Below are positions 23,001 through 33,399 of a stretch of DNA of 64,000 nucleotides, piece after piece; the stretch's first letter is position 1; each line of letters opens with the position of its first letter. Origin of the DNA: Gammaproteobacteria bacterium (GTDB taxonomy: Bacteria > Pseudomonadota > Gammaproteobacteria > Thiohalomonadales > Thiohalomonadaceae); NCBI GenBank assembly GCA_023228645.1, contig JALOAT010000005.1:76766-140765 (forward strand), written 5' to 3'. Position numbers and translations under genes: made by a program. The notes beneath the pieces were generated by a model, which saw nothing but the letters and a program-made list of their open reading frames with translations, searched no databases and was not told the DNA's origin.

Positions 23001-24401
23001 TCATGCTTTTGTAGCACAGGCGTCGAGGCGGCGGCGGGCGCGCTCGAGGCCGATGAGGGGCAGCAGGCGTGCCATTTCGGGACCGCCCATCTCGCCGGTG
23101 AGTGCGGCGCGCAACGGCATGAACAAGGCCTTGCCCTTGGCGCCGGTGGCGGTTTTTACGGCATCGGCGAAGGCCTTGAAATCGAGGCCGTGGGCATCGA
23201 GCGCTGCGACGGCGGCCTGGAAAAATGCGGTTCCGGCCGCCGCAACGGCCTCACGCGCCTCGTCGTTCAGCACGAGCGGCTCGCCAAACACGGCCGCGGC
23301 CCACAGGTGCGCGTGATGGGGAAAACTCACGTTCGGGCGCACCGCGGCCACGAAGGCTTCCGCCTGTTCCCGCGGCACACGCGCATGCACCTCCGGTCCC
23401 ATCCAGGCCCACAACTCGTCGAAGCCTGCGGCGGCAAGCGCCTGGTGCTGCCAGTGCAGCAACTGGTGGGCATCGTAGCGCGCCGGTGCGCGGCCAAGGC
23501 GTGCCAGATCGAAGCCGGCCGCCAGCGCCGTCATGGATTGCAGCGCGTCGCCCTCATAACTGTGACCCAGGCGCGCCAGGTAGTTGGCCACCGCCAGGGG
23601 CAGATACCCTTCGCTGCGCAGTTCCCGCAGGCTGCGGCTGCCGTTGCGCTTGGACAGCGGCGAACCGTCGTGACCCACGATGAGGCTGAGATGCGCATAG
23701 CGGGGAATGGGCAAGCCGAGGGCCTGCAGAATAAGGATCTGGCGCGGCGTGTTGGTGAGGTGGTCCTCACCGCGAAGCACATGGGTGATGCCCATGAGCG
23801 CGTCGTCCACGGCGTTGCAGAAGAAGAACGCCGGTGAACCATCGGTCCGGCGCAGGATGAAATCGCCGATGTCGGCGCCGCGAAACACCTTCTCGCCCTG
23901 TACCAGGTCCTCGAAGCGGATGGCGTCTGCTGCTACCCGAAAACGCAAGGTGGCCGGCAGTCCGCGGGCGCGCCGCTCGGCCACCTCGGCCGGCGACAGC
24001 CGCGCGCACTTGCCGCTGTAACGGGGCGCCTTGCCGGCGGCGCGCTGCGCCGCGCGTGACAGTTCCAGTTCCTCGGGCGTGCAGAAGCAGGGGTAGGCCA
24101 GCCCGGCCTGTTCCAGCTGCTGGTAGTGCCGGGCGTAGATGTCGTCGCGCTCGGACTGGAAATAGGGGCCGGCCTCGCCGCCCACACCCGGGCCTTCGTC
24201 CCACGCCAGGCCGAGCCAGCGCAGGTCTTGCTGCAGGGCCTCGGTGAACTCCGTGCGGCTGCGCTCGCGGTCCGTGTCCTCGATACGCAGCACGAGCCGA
24301 CCGCCCTGGGCGCACGCGAACAGGGCACTGAACAATGCGGTCCGAGCATTGCCGAGGTGGAGAAATCCGGTGGGGCTGGGGGCAAAACGGGTCTTTGGCA
24401 T
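23001..24401 (-). CDS. gltX: Glutamyl-tRNA synthetase
   Basis: 466 aa, class I. It opens KTRFAPSPTGFLHLGNARTA (HIGH replaced by HLGN, normal for GluRS), then RIEDTDRERS, GEDHLTNTPRQ, and the KMSKS loop as SPLSKRNGSRS. C-terminal anticodon-binding helical domains follow. Between cysS and the cyclophilins Pseudomonas carries glnS; here a discriminating-length GluRS takes that place. It may be the only GluRS or a second copy that charges tRNA-Gln for GatCAB amidation; this cannot be told from the window. Confidence 0.95.
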   Translation of the reverse strand: MPKTRFAPSPTGFLHLGNARTALFSALFACAQGGRLVLRIEDTDRERSRTEFTEALQQDLRWLGLAWDEGPGVGGEAGPYFQSERDDIYARHYQQLEQAGLAYPCFCTPEELELSRAAQRAAGKAPRYSGKCARLSPAEVAERRARGLPATLRFRVAADAIRFEDLVQGEKVFRGADIGDFILRRTDGSPAFFFCNAVDDALMGITHVLRGEDHLTNTPRQILILQALGLPIPRYAHLSLIVGHDGSPLSKRNGSRSLRELRSEGYLPLAVANYLARLGHSYEGDALQSMTALAAGFDLARLGRAPARYDAHQLLHWQHQALAAAGFDELWAWMGPEVHARVPREQAEAFVAAVRPNVSFPHHAHLWAAAVFGEPLVLNDEAREAVAAAGTAFFQAAVAALDAHGLDFKAFADAVKTATGAKGKALFMPLRAALTGEMGGPEMARLLPLIGLERARRRLDACATKA

Positions 24402-24505
24402 GGCGGCAAATGGTAGCGGAATAGCGACAGTCCCACCAAACCCGGATGGCCGGTCGGCGCGGGGGCCGGTATGATTGCGTTTTTTTCACCGGCAAGGAGA
24501 TCCCA

Positions 24506-25084
24506 GTGAAGCGACTACTGATTGCCCTGTTCCTCAATGCCCTGCTGGTCGGCACCGCCGCGGCAGCGAATAATCCGCGCGTGAGCCTCGACACCAGCCT
24601 TGGCGAGATCGTAGTGGAACTCGACCCGGCCAAGGCCCCCAAGACCGTCGAGAACTTCCTGCAATACGTGCGAGACGGCCACTATGACGGCACCATCTTC
24701 CATCGCGTGATCGACGGCTTCATGATCCAGGGCGGCGGTTTCACCGCAGACATGGAGCAGAAGCCGACCCGTGGCCCCATCATGAATGAGGCCGACAACG
24801 GCCTGCGCAACGCCGTGGGCACCATCGCCATGGCGCGCACCAACGACCCGCACTCCGCCACGGCGCAGTTCTTCATCAATGTGGCCAACAACAGCGGCCT
24901 GGACTTCCGCGAGAAGACCCCACGCGCCTGGGGCTATGCCGTGTTCGGTCGCGTGGTCGAGGGCATGGGCGTGGTCGGCCAGATCAAATCCGCGCCCACC
25001 ACCAGTGTGGGACCCTTCCAGGACGTGCCGCGCGAACCCATCGTCATCCGCAAGGCGACCCTGTTGCCCGATTCCGCCAATTAA
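24506..25084 (+). CDS. Periplasmic cyclophilin peptidyl-prolyl isomerase, PpiA-like
   Basis: 192 aa from GTG at 24506, with AAGGAG seven bases before. The signal peptide LLIALFLNALLVGTAAAA is followed by a cyclophilin domain with FHRVIDGFMIQGGGF, NDPHSATAQFFINVANN and GYAVFGRVVEGM, carrying the catalytic Arg and Phe residues. It catalyses proline isomerisation in exported proteins. It is followed ten bases later by a cytoplasmic paralogue, and the two are clearly a tandem duplication. Confidence 0.93.
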   Translation: MKRLLIALFLNALLVGTAAAANNPRVSLDTSLGEIVVELDPAKAPKTVENFLQYVRDGHYDGTIFHRVIDGFMIQGGGFTADMEQKPTRGPIMNEADNGLRNAVGTIAMARTNDPHSATAQFFINVANNSGLDFREKTPRAWGYAVFGRVVEGMGVVGQIKSAPTTSVGPFQDVPREPIVIRKATLLPDSAN

Positions 25085-25094
25085 GGAGACAACA

Positions 25095-25589
25095 ATGATC
25101 CGCATCAACACCAACCAGGGTGCCATCGAGCTGGAACTGGACGCCGACAAGGCGCCGGTCACCGTGGAGAACTTTTTGAACTACGCCCGCGAAGGCTTTT
25201 ACAACGGCACCCTGTTTCACCGCGTGATCAACGGCTTCATGATCCAGGGCGGTGGCATGCTGCCTGGCATGGTCGACAAGCGCGGCGAACACGACCCCAT
25301 CAAGAACGAGGCCGACAACGGCCTGAAGAACGACCGTGGCACCATCGCCATGGCGCGCACCACCGATCCCCATTCCGCCAGCAGCCAGTTCTTCATCAAT
25401 GTGAACGACAACGCCTTCCTGAACTTCCGCGCGCCCACCCGCGACGGCTGGGGCTACTGCGTGTTCGGCAAGGTGACCAAGGGCATGGACGTGGTCGACA
25501 AGATCAAGGGCGTCGCCACCACCACCCGTGGTTTCCACCAGGACGTGCCGGTGGATGACGTGATCATCGAGAGCGTCGAGATCATCTGA
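25095..25589 (+). CDS. ppiB: Cytoplasmic cyclophilin peptidyl-prolyl isomerase
   Basis: 164 aa without signal peptide, ATG at 25095 with AAGGAG. FHRVINGFMIQGGGM, TDPHSASSQFFINVND and GYCVFGKVTKGMDVVDKI are the cyclophilin active-site blocks. In the same operon as the exported paralogue, and in the conserved position before lpxH. Confidence 0.96.
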   Translation: MIRINTNQGAIELELDADKAPVTVENFLNYAREGFYNGTLFHRVINGFMIQGGGMLPGMVDKRGEHDPIKNEADNGLKNDRGTIAMARTTDPHSASSQFFINVNDNAFLNFRAPTRDGWGYCVFGKVTKGMDVVDKIKGVATTTRGFHQDVPVDDVIIESVEII

Positions 25590-25723
25590 TGCCTTGATGC
25601 GTCGGACGTTGGAAGCGCCAATCCAGCGTCTGACGCATCACCGACCATGACAGGTGATATGACCGCGGCCACGGTATACCAAAAGCCAGCCCCTCGCTTC
25701 CCTTCGCACGGCTTACGTACAAA

Positions 25724-26440
25724 ATGCTGCTATTCATTTCCGATCTCCACCTGAACACCGCGCGCCCGGACATCACGGCACTGTTCCTGCGCTTTCTCAA
25801 GGAACGTGCAGCGGGCAGTGAGGGCTTGTACATTCTCGGCGACCTGTTCGAGGCCTGGATCGGCGACGACTTGGTGCCGCCCGAGTATGGCCCGGTGATT
25901 TCGGCCCTGCGGGAATTGAACACCGTCGGCACGCCCGTGTTCGTGCAACACGGCAACCGCGACTTCCTGCTCGGCCAGGATTTCGCCGCGCAAAGCGGCT
26001 GCCGATTGTTGCCCGACGCCCAGGTGGTCGATGTCGCCGGCGGCCGTACCCTGTTGCTGCATGGGGATACCCTGTGCACCGATGACCACGAGTACCAGGC
26101 CATGCGCGCGCAGCTGCGCCACCCCGCGTTTATCGCGACATTCCTTGCCAAGCCACCGACCGAACGCGTGGCCTTCGCCAGGTCGCTGCGTGACAAAAGT
26201 CAGGCGGAAACCAGCCGCAAGTCAGAGTACATCATGGATGTGAACGCCGAGGCGGTGGCCGATGCCGCGCGCGAACACAACGTGATGCGCATCATCCACG
26301 GCCACACCCATCGGCCCGGCGTACATGCCCACCACGTGGACGGGCATGGGGTGGAACGTATCGTGCTAGGTGATTGGGGTGAAAAAGGCAGCGTCGTGGT
26401 ATGCGACGCGGCAGGCTGTCGTCTGGAAGTTTTTGCCTGA
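25724..26440 (+). CDS. lpxH: LpxH, UDP-2,3-diacylglucosamine diphosphatase
   Basis: 238-aa calcineurin-type metallophosphoesterase of lipid A synthesis, peripheral at the inner membrane, making lipid X from UDP-diacylglucosamine. Mn-binding motifs SDLHLN, GDLFEAWIGDD, HGNRDFLLG, LLHGDTLCTDD and IIHGHTHRPGVH are complete. The ppiB-lpxH order is conserved. A family D repeat follows the stop. Confidence 0.97.
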   Translation: MLLFISDLHLNTARPDITALFLRFLKERAAGSEGLYILGDLFEAWIGDDLVPPEYGPVISALRELNTVGTPVFVQHGNRDFLLGQDFAAQSGCRLLPDAQVVDVAGGRTLLLHGDTLCTDDHEYQAMRAQLRHPAFIATFLAKPPTERVAFARSLRDKSQAETSRKSEYIMDVNAEAVADAAREHNVMRIIHGHTHRPGVHAHHVDGHGVERIVLGDWGEKGSVVVCDAAGCRLEVFA

Positions 26441-26458
26441 GGGCTTGGCTGCGCTGTT

Positions 26459-26539
26459 CCCCGGATTTCGCTGCGCTTAATCCGGGCTACGGGCAGTCAT
26501 TCGCCATCGGGCGTAGCCCGGATGAAGCAAAATCCGGGA
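26459..26539. repeat. Family D inverted repeat pair (GTAGCCCGGATGAAGC)
   Basis: Left copy 26459-26490 is inverted relative to right copy 26513-26539. Each has the core GTAGCCCGGAT...AATCCGGG. They lie between the convergent lpxH and 26561 genes and can fold as a terminator-like hairpin. A further copy lies at 8881-8911. Confidence 0.75.
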
Positions 26540-26560
26540 CGCTTGGGTATGTCACACGTC

Positions 26561-27256
26561 CTATTTCATTTCTGAGATGTTGAAGCGGCGGTAGTCCACC
26601 GGCAGGGTAAACAAGCCCGTCGCCGTTTCCACCTCGGCACGAAAATCCACCAGCGACCAGCGCCGACCGTTGAACTCCCGTTGTTCGACGGGCAGGCCGA
26701 GACGCGCCGCCCAGCCGGGCTTGTAAACATTCACGGCCAGGTCGCAGTGGTCCTGCATGTCGGCGGGGATGTGCGGGATCATGGCGGCGTGCTCACCGGC
26801 CATGACGTCCTGCATGGCCGCCATGGCCGCGCGGGCATCAGGCATCAGTTCGGGCACGACCACCGCATCCAGGCACAACCGCTCGCCCACGTACAGCTGA
26901 CGCCGAAACGGCGTACGCCCACCGACATTCGGGGCCTCGCCACCAAGCGTCACCGCTTCTTCCTTGATCCGCAGGCCCTGAGGCATAGGCTGCTCCACGG
27001 CCCGCCAGTGGATCTCGCCGATGGTGCGATCCGCATGCACCACGTTGTAGATAATGCGCGTCCGGCGATCGTAGAGCACGTAGTTGCCCGCATCCTGTCC
27101 GTCATCGAGACGCAGGTAATCCGCTGTTACCAGGTAACGGGCCGGGTAGCCGTCCACGCCCGGCTCGGCCATTTCATACACCAGTACGGACGCCGGCGTG
27201 GCCTCGGCAGCGGCGGACAACAGCGGGAACAGCAGGACGGCCAGAACGCGTTTCAT
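26561..27256 (-). CDS. Exported protein of unknown function
   Basis: 231 aa with a clear signal peptide (MKRVLAVLLFPLLSAAAEA). The mature part is beta-rich with YLVTADYLRLDDGQDAGNYV near the start and a pair of cysteines (C124 region, C169 region) that could form a disulfide. I recognise no family. The start overlaps the stop of the DUF455 gene by 4 bp (ATGA), so both are one transcript and may act together. Confidence 0.65.
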   Translation of the reverse strand: MKRVLAVLLFPLLSAAAEATPASVLVYEMAEPGVDGYPARYLVTADYLRLDDGQDAGNYVLYDRRTRIIYNVVHADRTIGEIHWRAVEQPMPQGLRIKEEAVTLGGEAPNVGGRTPFRRQLYVGERLCLDAVVVPELMPDARAAMAAMQDVMAGEHAAMIPHIPADMQDHCDLAVNVYKPGWAARLGLPVEQREFNGRRWSLVDFRAEVETATGLFTLPVDYRRFNISEMK

Positions 27257-28062
27257 GAGACCTCGTGCGGCGTTTGTTCGAGGGCGGAGAGTTCGTCGGC
27301 GGTGAAGCCGGCGGCGAGTCGCGCATCGCGATGAAACGGCCCCCGCAATCCGCCTTTCAGATGGCGCGTGATGAGCGCGCGATAGGTGGCCTGCGGTTCC
27401 AGGTCACGTGCAGCGCACAGGTGACGGAACCAGCGATCGCCCGCCGCCACGTGCCCCACCTCGTCGCGCAGTATGATGTCGAGCAAGGCGGCGCCCCGGC
27501 TGTCACCCACCTCGATCAACTTGGCCTTGATGCCGGGATTCACGTCCAGGCCGCGGGCCTCGAGGCCGCGCGGCACCAGTGCCATGCGCGCGAGCACGTC
27601 GTAGGCCGTGCTCTCGGCCATTTGCCACAGACCGCCATGGGCGGGGAAGTCACCGTAATCGTAGCCGAGCCCGCGCAGATGCCCCCGGAGCATCTCGAAG
27701 TGATCGACCTCCTCCGCGGCGATGCGCAGCCAGTCGCCGTAATACTCGACGGGCATGTCGCGAAAGCGGCAGGCGTGATCCAGGGCGAGATTGATGGCCG
27801 TGAACTCGATGTGCACGATGGCGTGGAACAGCACTCCGCGGCCTTCGGGCGAATCCGGACGGCGCTGCGGCAGCTCGCGCGGGCGCACCAGCACCGGGCG
27901 CTCGGGCCTGCCCGCCACCGGCACCGTCTCCGGCGCCTCTTCCAGTACCACCCTGCCCGACAGCCAGTCGGCCGCCGCCGCACGGGTCAGCGCCAGCTTC
28001 TCTTCCACATCGCAGGCCGCCAGACAGGCACCCACGGTCACAAAAAATCCGGAACTCTGCAT
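27253..28062 (-). CDS. DUF455 ferritin-like protein
   Basis: 269 aa. The four-helix ferritin-like core shows Glu/His metal ligands: FHAIVHIEFTAINLALDHA, RIAAEEVDHFEMLRGHL, and ILRDEVGHVAAGDRWF near the C-terminus. PF04305 (DUF455) proteins are putative di-iron enzymes; MiaE-like tRNA hydroxylase is a distant relative. No role is proven. It lies upstream of, and overlaps, the exported unknown protein. Confidence 0.8.
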   Translation of the reverse strand: MQSSGFFVTVGACLAACDVEEKLALTRAAAADWLSGRVVLEEAPETVPVAGRPERPVLVRPRELPQRRPDSPEGRGVLFHAIVHIEFTAINLALDHACRFRDMPVEYYGDWLRIAAEEVDHFEMLRGHLRGLGYDYGDFPAHGGLWQMAESTAYDVLARMALVPRGLEARGLDVNPGIKAKLIEVGDSRGAALLDIILRDEVGHVAAGDRWFRHLCAARDLEPQATYRALITRHLKGGLRGPFHRDARLAAGFTADELSALEQTPHEVS

Positions 28063-28427
28063 GGCGGCGATTCTACCAAGCCCTTGCCGTGAATTCCGTC
28101 CCGGGGAGAAAAGCCATTAACCACGGGGGACGCGGGGTGAAGAAGCCCGGCTACGTGCACCCAAGGATTCCTGCTGGGTCCAGCGCCTGCGTGAACGCGC
28201 CGAACAAGAAGCGTCACGTAGCTTCGCAACGTGACCTACGCAGACCGCGAGGGCACGAGCCTCCGACGTAGGTCACGTTGGCGCAGAGCGCCTACGTGAC
28301 AGGCACGGCGGGCGCGCAAAACGAGTCACGTAGCTTCGCCACGTGACCTACACCGACTTTGCCCCCGCGTACCCACGTAGCCGTGTCCCCCATGGTGAAT
28401 TTCTTTTTCTTGCTCTTATTCCGCTGC
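28063..28427. repeat. Gene border with family A arms enclosing family E repeats
   Basis: 365 bp without a gene. Family A arms lie at 28117-28137 and 28381-28400. Inside are three copies of the family E palindrome GTCACGTAGCTTCGC...ACGTGACCTAC at 28213-28240, 28266-28300 (inverted) and 28325-28352. A T-rich run follows the right arm, just before the glycerate kinase stop. This looks like a nested-repeat border. Confidence 0.75.
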
Positions 28428-29651
28428 TCAGACTCTGAGGCCAAGCACCAGGTCCATGACATTGGTGCCGGTGGGTCCTGTGGTGATGAGGTCGCCGCTG
28501 GCCTCCAGGAAGGAGCCCGCGTCGGCGTGGGTGAGGGATTCGGTAAGGCTGAAATTTTCGTCTTCGCCGCGTTGCACGGTATGCCCGTCCACCAGGGCGC
28601 CCGCATCCTCGCCGGGCCCATCGCTACCGTCGCTACCGGCGGCCAATAGGCTGATGTCGTCGCGTCCGGCGATGGCGCGAGCCGCGAGCAAGGCGAGGTG
28701 CTGACAGCGTCCGCCGCGACCCGGTGCCGGCGGCAGTCGCACCGTGGTCTCGCCGCCCCACACGTGCAGGGCCGGCGCCGAGGCTTCGAGAGTCTGCGTT
28801 ACGAGCCGCGCGGCGTCCGCCACGTCGCCCGTCAGCAATGTGTCATGCACCACGACGGGCCAGCCGTGCCGCGCGGCGGCCTGGGCCGCGGCCGTGCGTG
28901 CGTCGCGGTTGGACGCGAGCACATGGATCTCGATGGAGGCAAAACAGGGATCGTCGCCCGTGGGCGGCGGCACGCATTGCGCGCTCAGCGCCATCACCTC
29001 GTCAGGGAATGGCGGCAAGGGAGCAGCCATCTCCGGGTCGGGCACCAACGGACCCGAGCCGATCACGGCCGGGTCATCGCCCGGCACGTCGGAGAGCAAC
29101 AGACACAGGGTCGGACGGTCGGCGAGTGCCAGGGCCAACCGTCCCTGCTTGATGCACGAGAAACGCTTGCGCACGCGGTTCATGGCGGCGATGTCGAGGC
29201 CGGCGCCCAGCAACCAGGCATTCAGCCGCGCCAAATGCTTCAGGGTCATGCCGCTCGGCAACACCTCGGCCAGTGCGGAGGCGCCGCCGGAGATGAGAAA
29301 CAAGAACGGCTGGTGGGGCGGCGCCGAATGGATGAATTCGAGCATGGCGCGACCGGCGGCGAGGCTGGCCGCGTCCGGCAACGGGTGACCCGCCTCGAGG
29401 ATGGTCGCGCGATCACCCAGCCGCGGATCGCCGTGTCCGTGCTTGGTGATCACCAGGGCGCGCTCCACGCCGCCCGCATCGAAGGCGCCCAAAGTCATGG
29501 CCGCGGCGGCCTTGCCGATGGCGATCACGCGCCGCGTCGCGGGCGCCCGCGACGTGAGGAAGTCGCGCACCCGCGCCCGCCCGTCCACGGCGGCGAGGGC
29601 GGAACGATAGACCTGCAATAGCCCCCGGCGCGCGTCAATCGCCGTTGTCAT
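28428..29651 (-). CDS. Glycerate 2-kinase (DUF4147/MOFRL family)
   Basis: 407 aa from ATG 29651; an ATG six codons earlier is possible. It phosphorylates glycerate to 2-phosphoglycerate. Family features: RVIAIGKAAAAMTLGAFDA, ALVITKHGHGD, LISGGASALAEVLPSG, and the C-terminal MOFRL domain with AAGSDGSDGPGEDAGALVDG and GPTGTNVMDLVLGLRV. It overlaps the carbonic anhydrase end by 17 bp. The substrate could also be hydroxypyruvate-pathway glycerate (TtuD-like). Confidence 0.9.
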   Translation of the reverse strand: MTTAIDARRGLLQVYRSALAAVDGRARVRDFLTSRAPATRRVIAIGKAAAAMTLGAFDAGGVERALVITKHGHGDPRLGDRATILEAGHPLPDAASLAAGRAMLEFIHSAPPHQPFLFLISGGASALAEVLPSGMTLKHLARLNAWLLGAGLDIAAMNRVRKRFSCIKQGRLALALADRPTLCLLLSDVPGDDPAVIGSGPLVPDPEMAAPLPPFPDEVMALSAQCVPPPTGDDPCFASIEIHVLASNRDARTAAAQAAARHGWPVVVHDTLLTGDVADAARLVTQTLEASAPALHVWGGETTVRLPPAPGRGGRCQHLALLAARAIAGRDDISLLAAGSDGSDGPGEDAGALVDGHTVQRGEDENFSLTESLTHADAGSFLEASGDLITTGPTGTNVMDLVLGLRV

Positions 29652-30294
29652 TCCAGATCCGGTAGGCATCGGGGATCTGGTCGATGCCGCTGAAGCTCAC
29701 CTTGAGGTCGCGCAGGCGACCATCCTTGATGCCGTAGATCCAGCCGTGCACCGCGAGCTTCTGGCCGCGCGCCCAGGCGTTCTGCACGATGGTGGTGTGA
29801 CACACATTGCCCACCTGTGCGCGCACGTTGAGTTCGCATAGCCTGTCGGCGCGCTGCTCGTCCGTGGGCAGTAGCGCAATGCGCTCGGCGTACTGGTGAT
29901 AGATGTCTTTGATGTTGCGCAGCCAGTTGTCGATGAGGCCGTGGTCCTTCTTCTCCATGGCCGCCTTCACGCCGCCGCAGCCGTAGTGACCACACACGAT
30001 GATGTGTTTCACCTGCAGCACGTCCACGGCGTACTGGAGCACGGTGAGGCAGTTGAAATCGGTGTGTACCACCACGTTGGCCACGTTGCGGTGCACGAAC
30101 ACGTCGCCCGGCAACAGGCCCAGCAGCTCATTGGCGGGCACGCGGCTGTCGGCACAGCCTATCCACAGATACTCGGGCGTCTGCTGCTTGGCGAGGGCCG
30201 GAAAAAAATCCGGATTCTCCCGCGTCATCTCCTCGGCCCAGCGCCGATTCTTGTCCAGCAGATGCTGCAAGGGATGAGAGCACTTTTCACACAT
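29635..30294 (-). CDS. can: Beta-class carbonic anhydrase
   Basis: 219 aa. Zinc ligands are seen in WIGCADSRVPANELLG (Cys, Asp-Arg dyad) and IIVCGHYGCGGVKAAM (His, Cys). It catalyses hydration of CO2 in the cytoplasm. The start at 30294 (MCEKCSHPLQHLLD) is the family start; longer readings run into a repeat. A family A repeat separates it from metZ. Confidence 0.96.
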   Translation of the reverse strand: MCEKCSHPLQHLLDKNRRWAEEMTRENPDFFPALAKQQTPEYLWIGCADSRVPANELLGLLPGDVFVHRNVANVVVHTDFNCLTVLQYAVDVLQVKHIIVCGHYGCGGVKAAMEKKDHGLIDNWLRNIKDIYHQYAERIALLPTDEQRADRLCELNVRAQVGNVCHTTIVQNAWARGQKLAVHGWIYGIKDGRLRDLKVSFSGIDQIPDAYRIWNDNGD

Positions 30295-30323
30295 GCCAGT
30301 GGCGCCTGAGAAGAGAAAAGCCT

Positions 30324-30431
30324 GAACACGGGGGACACGGGGAACACGGGGCACGGGGGAAACCGATTTTCTTTAGGAGCAATAATTTTCTTTCCCCGTG
30401 TTCCCCGTGTCCCCGTGGTTAATGCTTTTTT
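30324..30431. repeat. Family A paired inverted repeat between metZ and can
   Basis: Left arm 30324-30360 with three CACGGGG units, right arm 30393-30422 with two, an AAAAGC flank on the left and a T-run (30425-30431) on the right. It stands between two same-strand genes and could stop metZ transcripts. Confidence 0.85.
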
Positions 30432-30438
30432 GCCTTTC

Positions 30439-31617
30439 CTAGCCGAATCCCCGGGCGAGGTCGGCTTTGATGTCTTCGATGTCTTCCAGGCCTACGGAGA
30501 TGCGAATGAGGCCGTCGATGATGCCCGCCTCGGCGCGTTTCTCCGGCGGCAACCGCCCGTGGGTGGTGGTGGCCGGGTGGGTGATGGTGCTCTTGGCGTC
30601 GCCCAGGTTGGCCGTGATGGACAGCAGGCGGGTGGCATCGATGAGCCGCCACGCAGCCTCGCGGCCGCCGGTCATCTCGAACGACAGCACGCCGCCGAAG
30701 CTGCGCTGCTGGCGCGCAGCGAGTGCGTGTTGCGGGTGCGTGGGCAGGCCCGGGTAATTCACGTGTCCGACGCCGGGCTGTGCCGTGAGCCAACGGGCGA
30801 GTTCGAGGGCGTTTTCGCTGTGAGCGCGCATGCGCAGCCCCAGGGTCTCCAGGCCCTTCAGCATCACCCAGGCGTTGAACGGGCTCAAGGTGGGGCCGGC
30901 GGTGCGCAGGAAGCCGAACACCTGCGCCAGCTCCTGCTCGCGCCCCACCACCGCGCCGCCCAGGGTGCGCCCCTGGCCGTCGATGTACTTGGTGGCGGAG
31001 TGCACCACGATATCCGCGCCGAGGGCCAGCGGCCGCTGCAGCGCCGGCGTGCAGAAGCAGTTGTCCACCACCAGCAGGCAACCGCGCGCGTGCGCCAGGG
31101 CCGAAATGGCGGCGATGTCCGCCACTTCCATGCGCGGGTTCGAGGGTGTTTCGAGGAACAGCAGCTTCGTCTCGGGGCGGATGGCCGCTTCCCAGGCCGC
31201 GAGGTCGGTGAGCGGCACGTAGCTGGTCGCGACGCCGAAGCGCGCCAGGTAGTTGTCGAACAGCGATACGGTGGCGCCGAACAGGCCGCGCGAGGCGACG
31301 ATGTGGTCACCGGCGCGCAGCAGGGCCATGCAGGTGGAGAGGATAGCGGCCATGCCCGAGCTGGTGGCTACGCAGCGCTCGCCGCCTTCGAGGGCGGCGA
31401 GGCGTTCCTCGAAGGTGCGCACGGTGGGATTGGTGAACCGGGAATACACATTGCCCGGCTCGCTGCCCGCAAAGCGCGCGGCCGCTTCCGCCGCGCTGCG
31501 ATAAACGAAGCTGGAGGTGGTGAAAATGGGCTCGCCGTGCTCGCCCTCCGCGGTGCGGTGCTGCCCCGCGCGCACCGCGCGCGTATCGAACCCGTACTCG
31601 TCCCAGTCCTCGATCAT
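30439..31617 (-). CDS. metZ: O-succinylhomoserine sulfhydrylase
   Basis: 392 aa, PLP-dependent Cys/Met metabolism family making homocysteine from succinylhomoserine and sulfide. It opens with DTRAVRAGQHRTAEGEHGEP, contains SSGMAAILSTCMALL for PLP phosphate binding, and has VVHSATKYIDGQG with the Schiff-base Lys. The purF-metZ order is conserved in Pseudomonas. Cystathionine gamma-synthase is an alternative label. Confidence 0.93.
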   Translation of the reverse strand: MIEDWDEYGFDTRAVRAGQHRTAEGEHGEPIFTTSSFVYRSAAEAAARFAGSEPGNVYSRFTNPTVRTFEERLAALEGGERCVATSSGMAAILSTCMALLRAGDHIVASRGLFGATVSLFDNYLARFGVATSYVPLTDLAAWEAAIRPETKLLFLETPSNPRMEVADIAAISALAHARGCLLVVDNCFCTPALQRPLALGADIVVHSATKYIDGQGRTLGGAVVGREQELAQVFGFLRTAGPTLSPFNAWVMLKGLETLGLRMRAHSENALELARWLTAQPGVGHVNYPGLPTHPQHALAARQQRSFGGVLSFEMTGGREAAWRLIDATRLLSITANLGDAKSTITHPATTTHGRLPPEKRAEAGIIDGLIRISVGLEDIEDIKADLARGFG

Positions 31618-31845
31618 CCCGTTCCCCTTGAAAGATCAACCACGGAGGCCACGGAGGCCGCGGAGAAGATCCCCTTCAATGCCATCGGCGGGCACGGCCC
31701 CGATATCTGTTATTGCAACCAGCGGTTTGTCACGTAGGCGCTGCGCGCCAACGTGACCTACGCGTCTCTTCAGGCAGAGGACGTGCGCCACGGGCTTCAG
31801 CCAACCGTGTAAGTCCCCGTGCCCCCGTGTGCAAGCTTTTCTTTC
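31618..31845. repeat. Gene border with degraded family A arms and a family E palindrome
   Basis: Left arm at 31636-31665 (ACCACGGAGGCCACGGAGG) and right arm 31813-31835; a family E palindrome lies at 31729-31763 (GTCACGTAGGCGC...ACGTGACCTACG). Same nested pattern as 28063-28427. No gene is seen. Confidence 0.65.
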
Positions 31846-33360
<1,515 letters not shown>

Positions 33361-33399
33361 GAATGGATATTCCTCTGCAGGAGCTTTCTGCGTTGCGAA

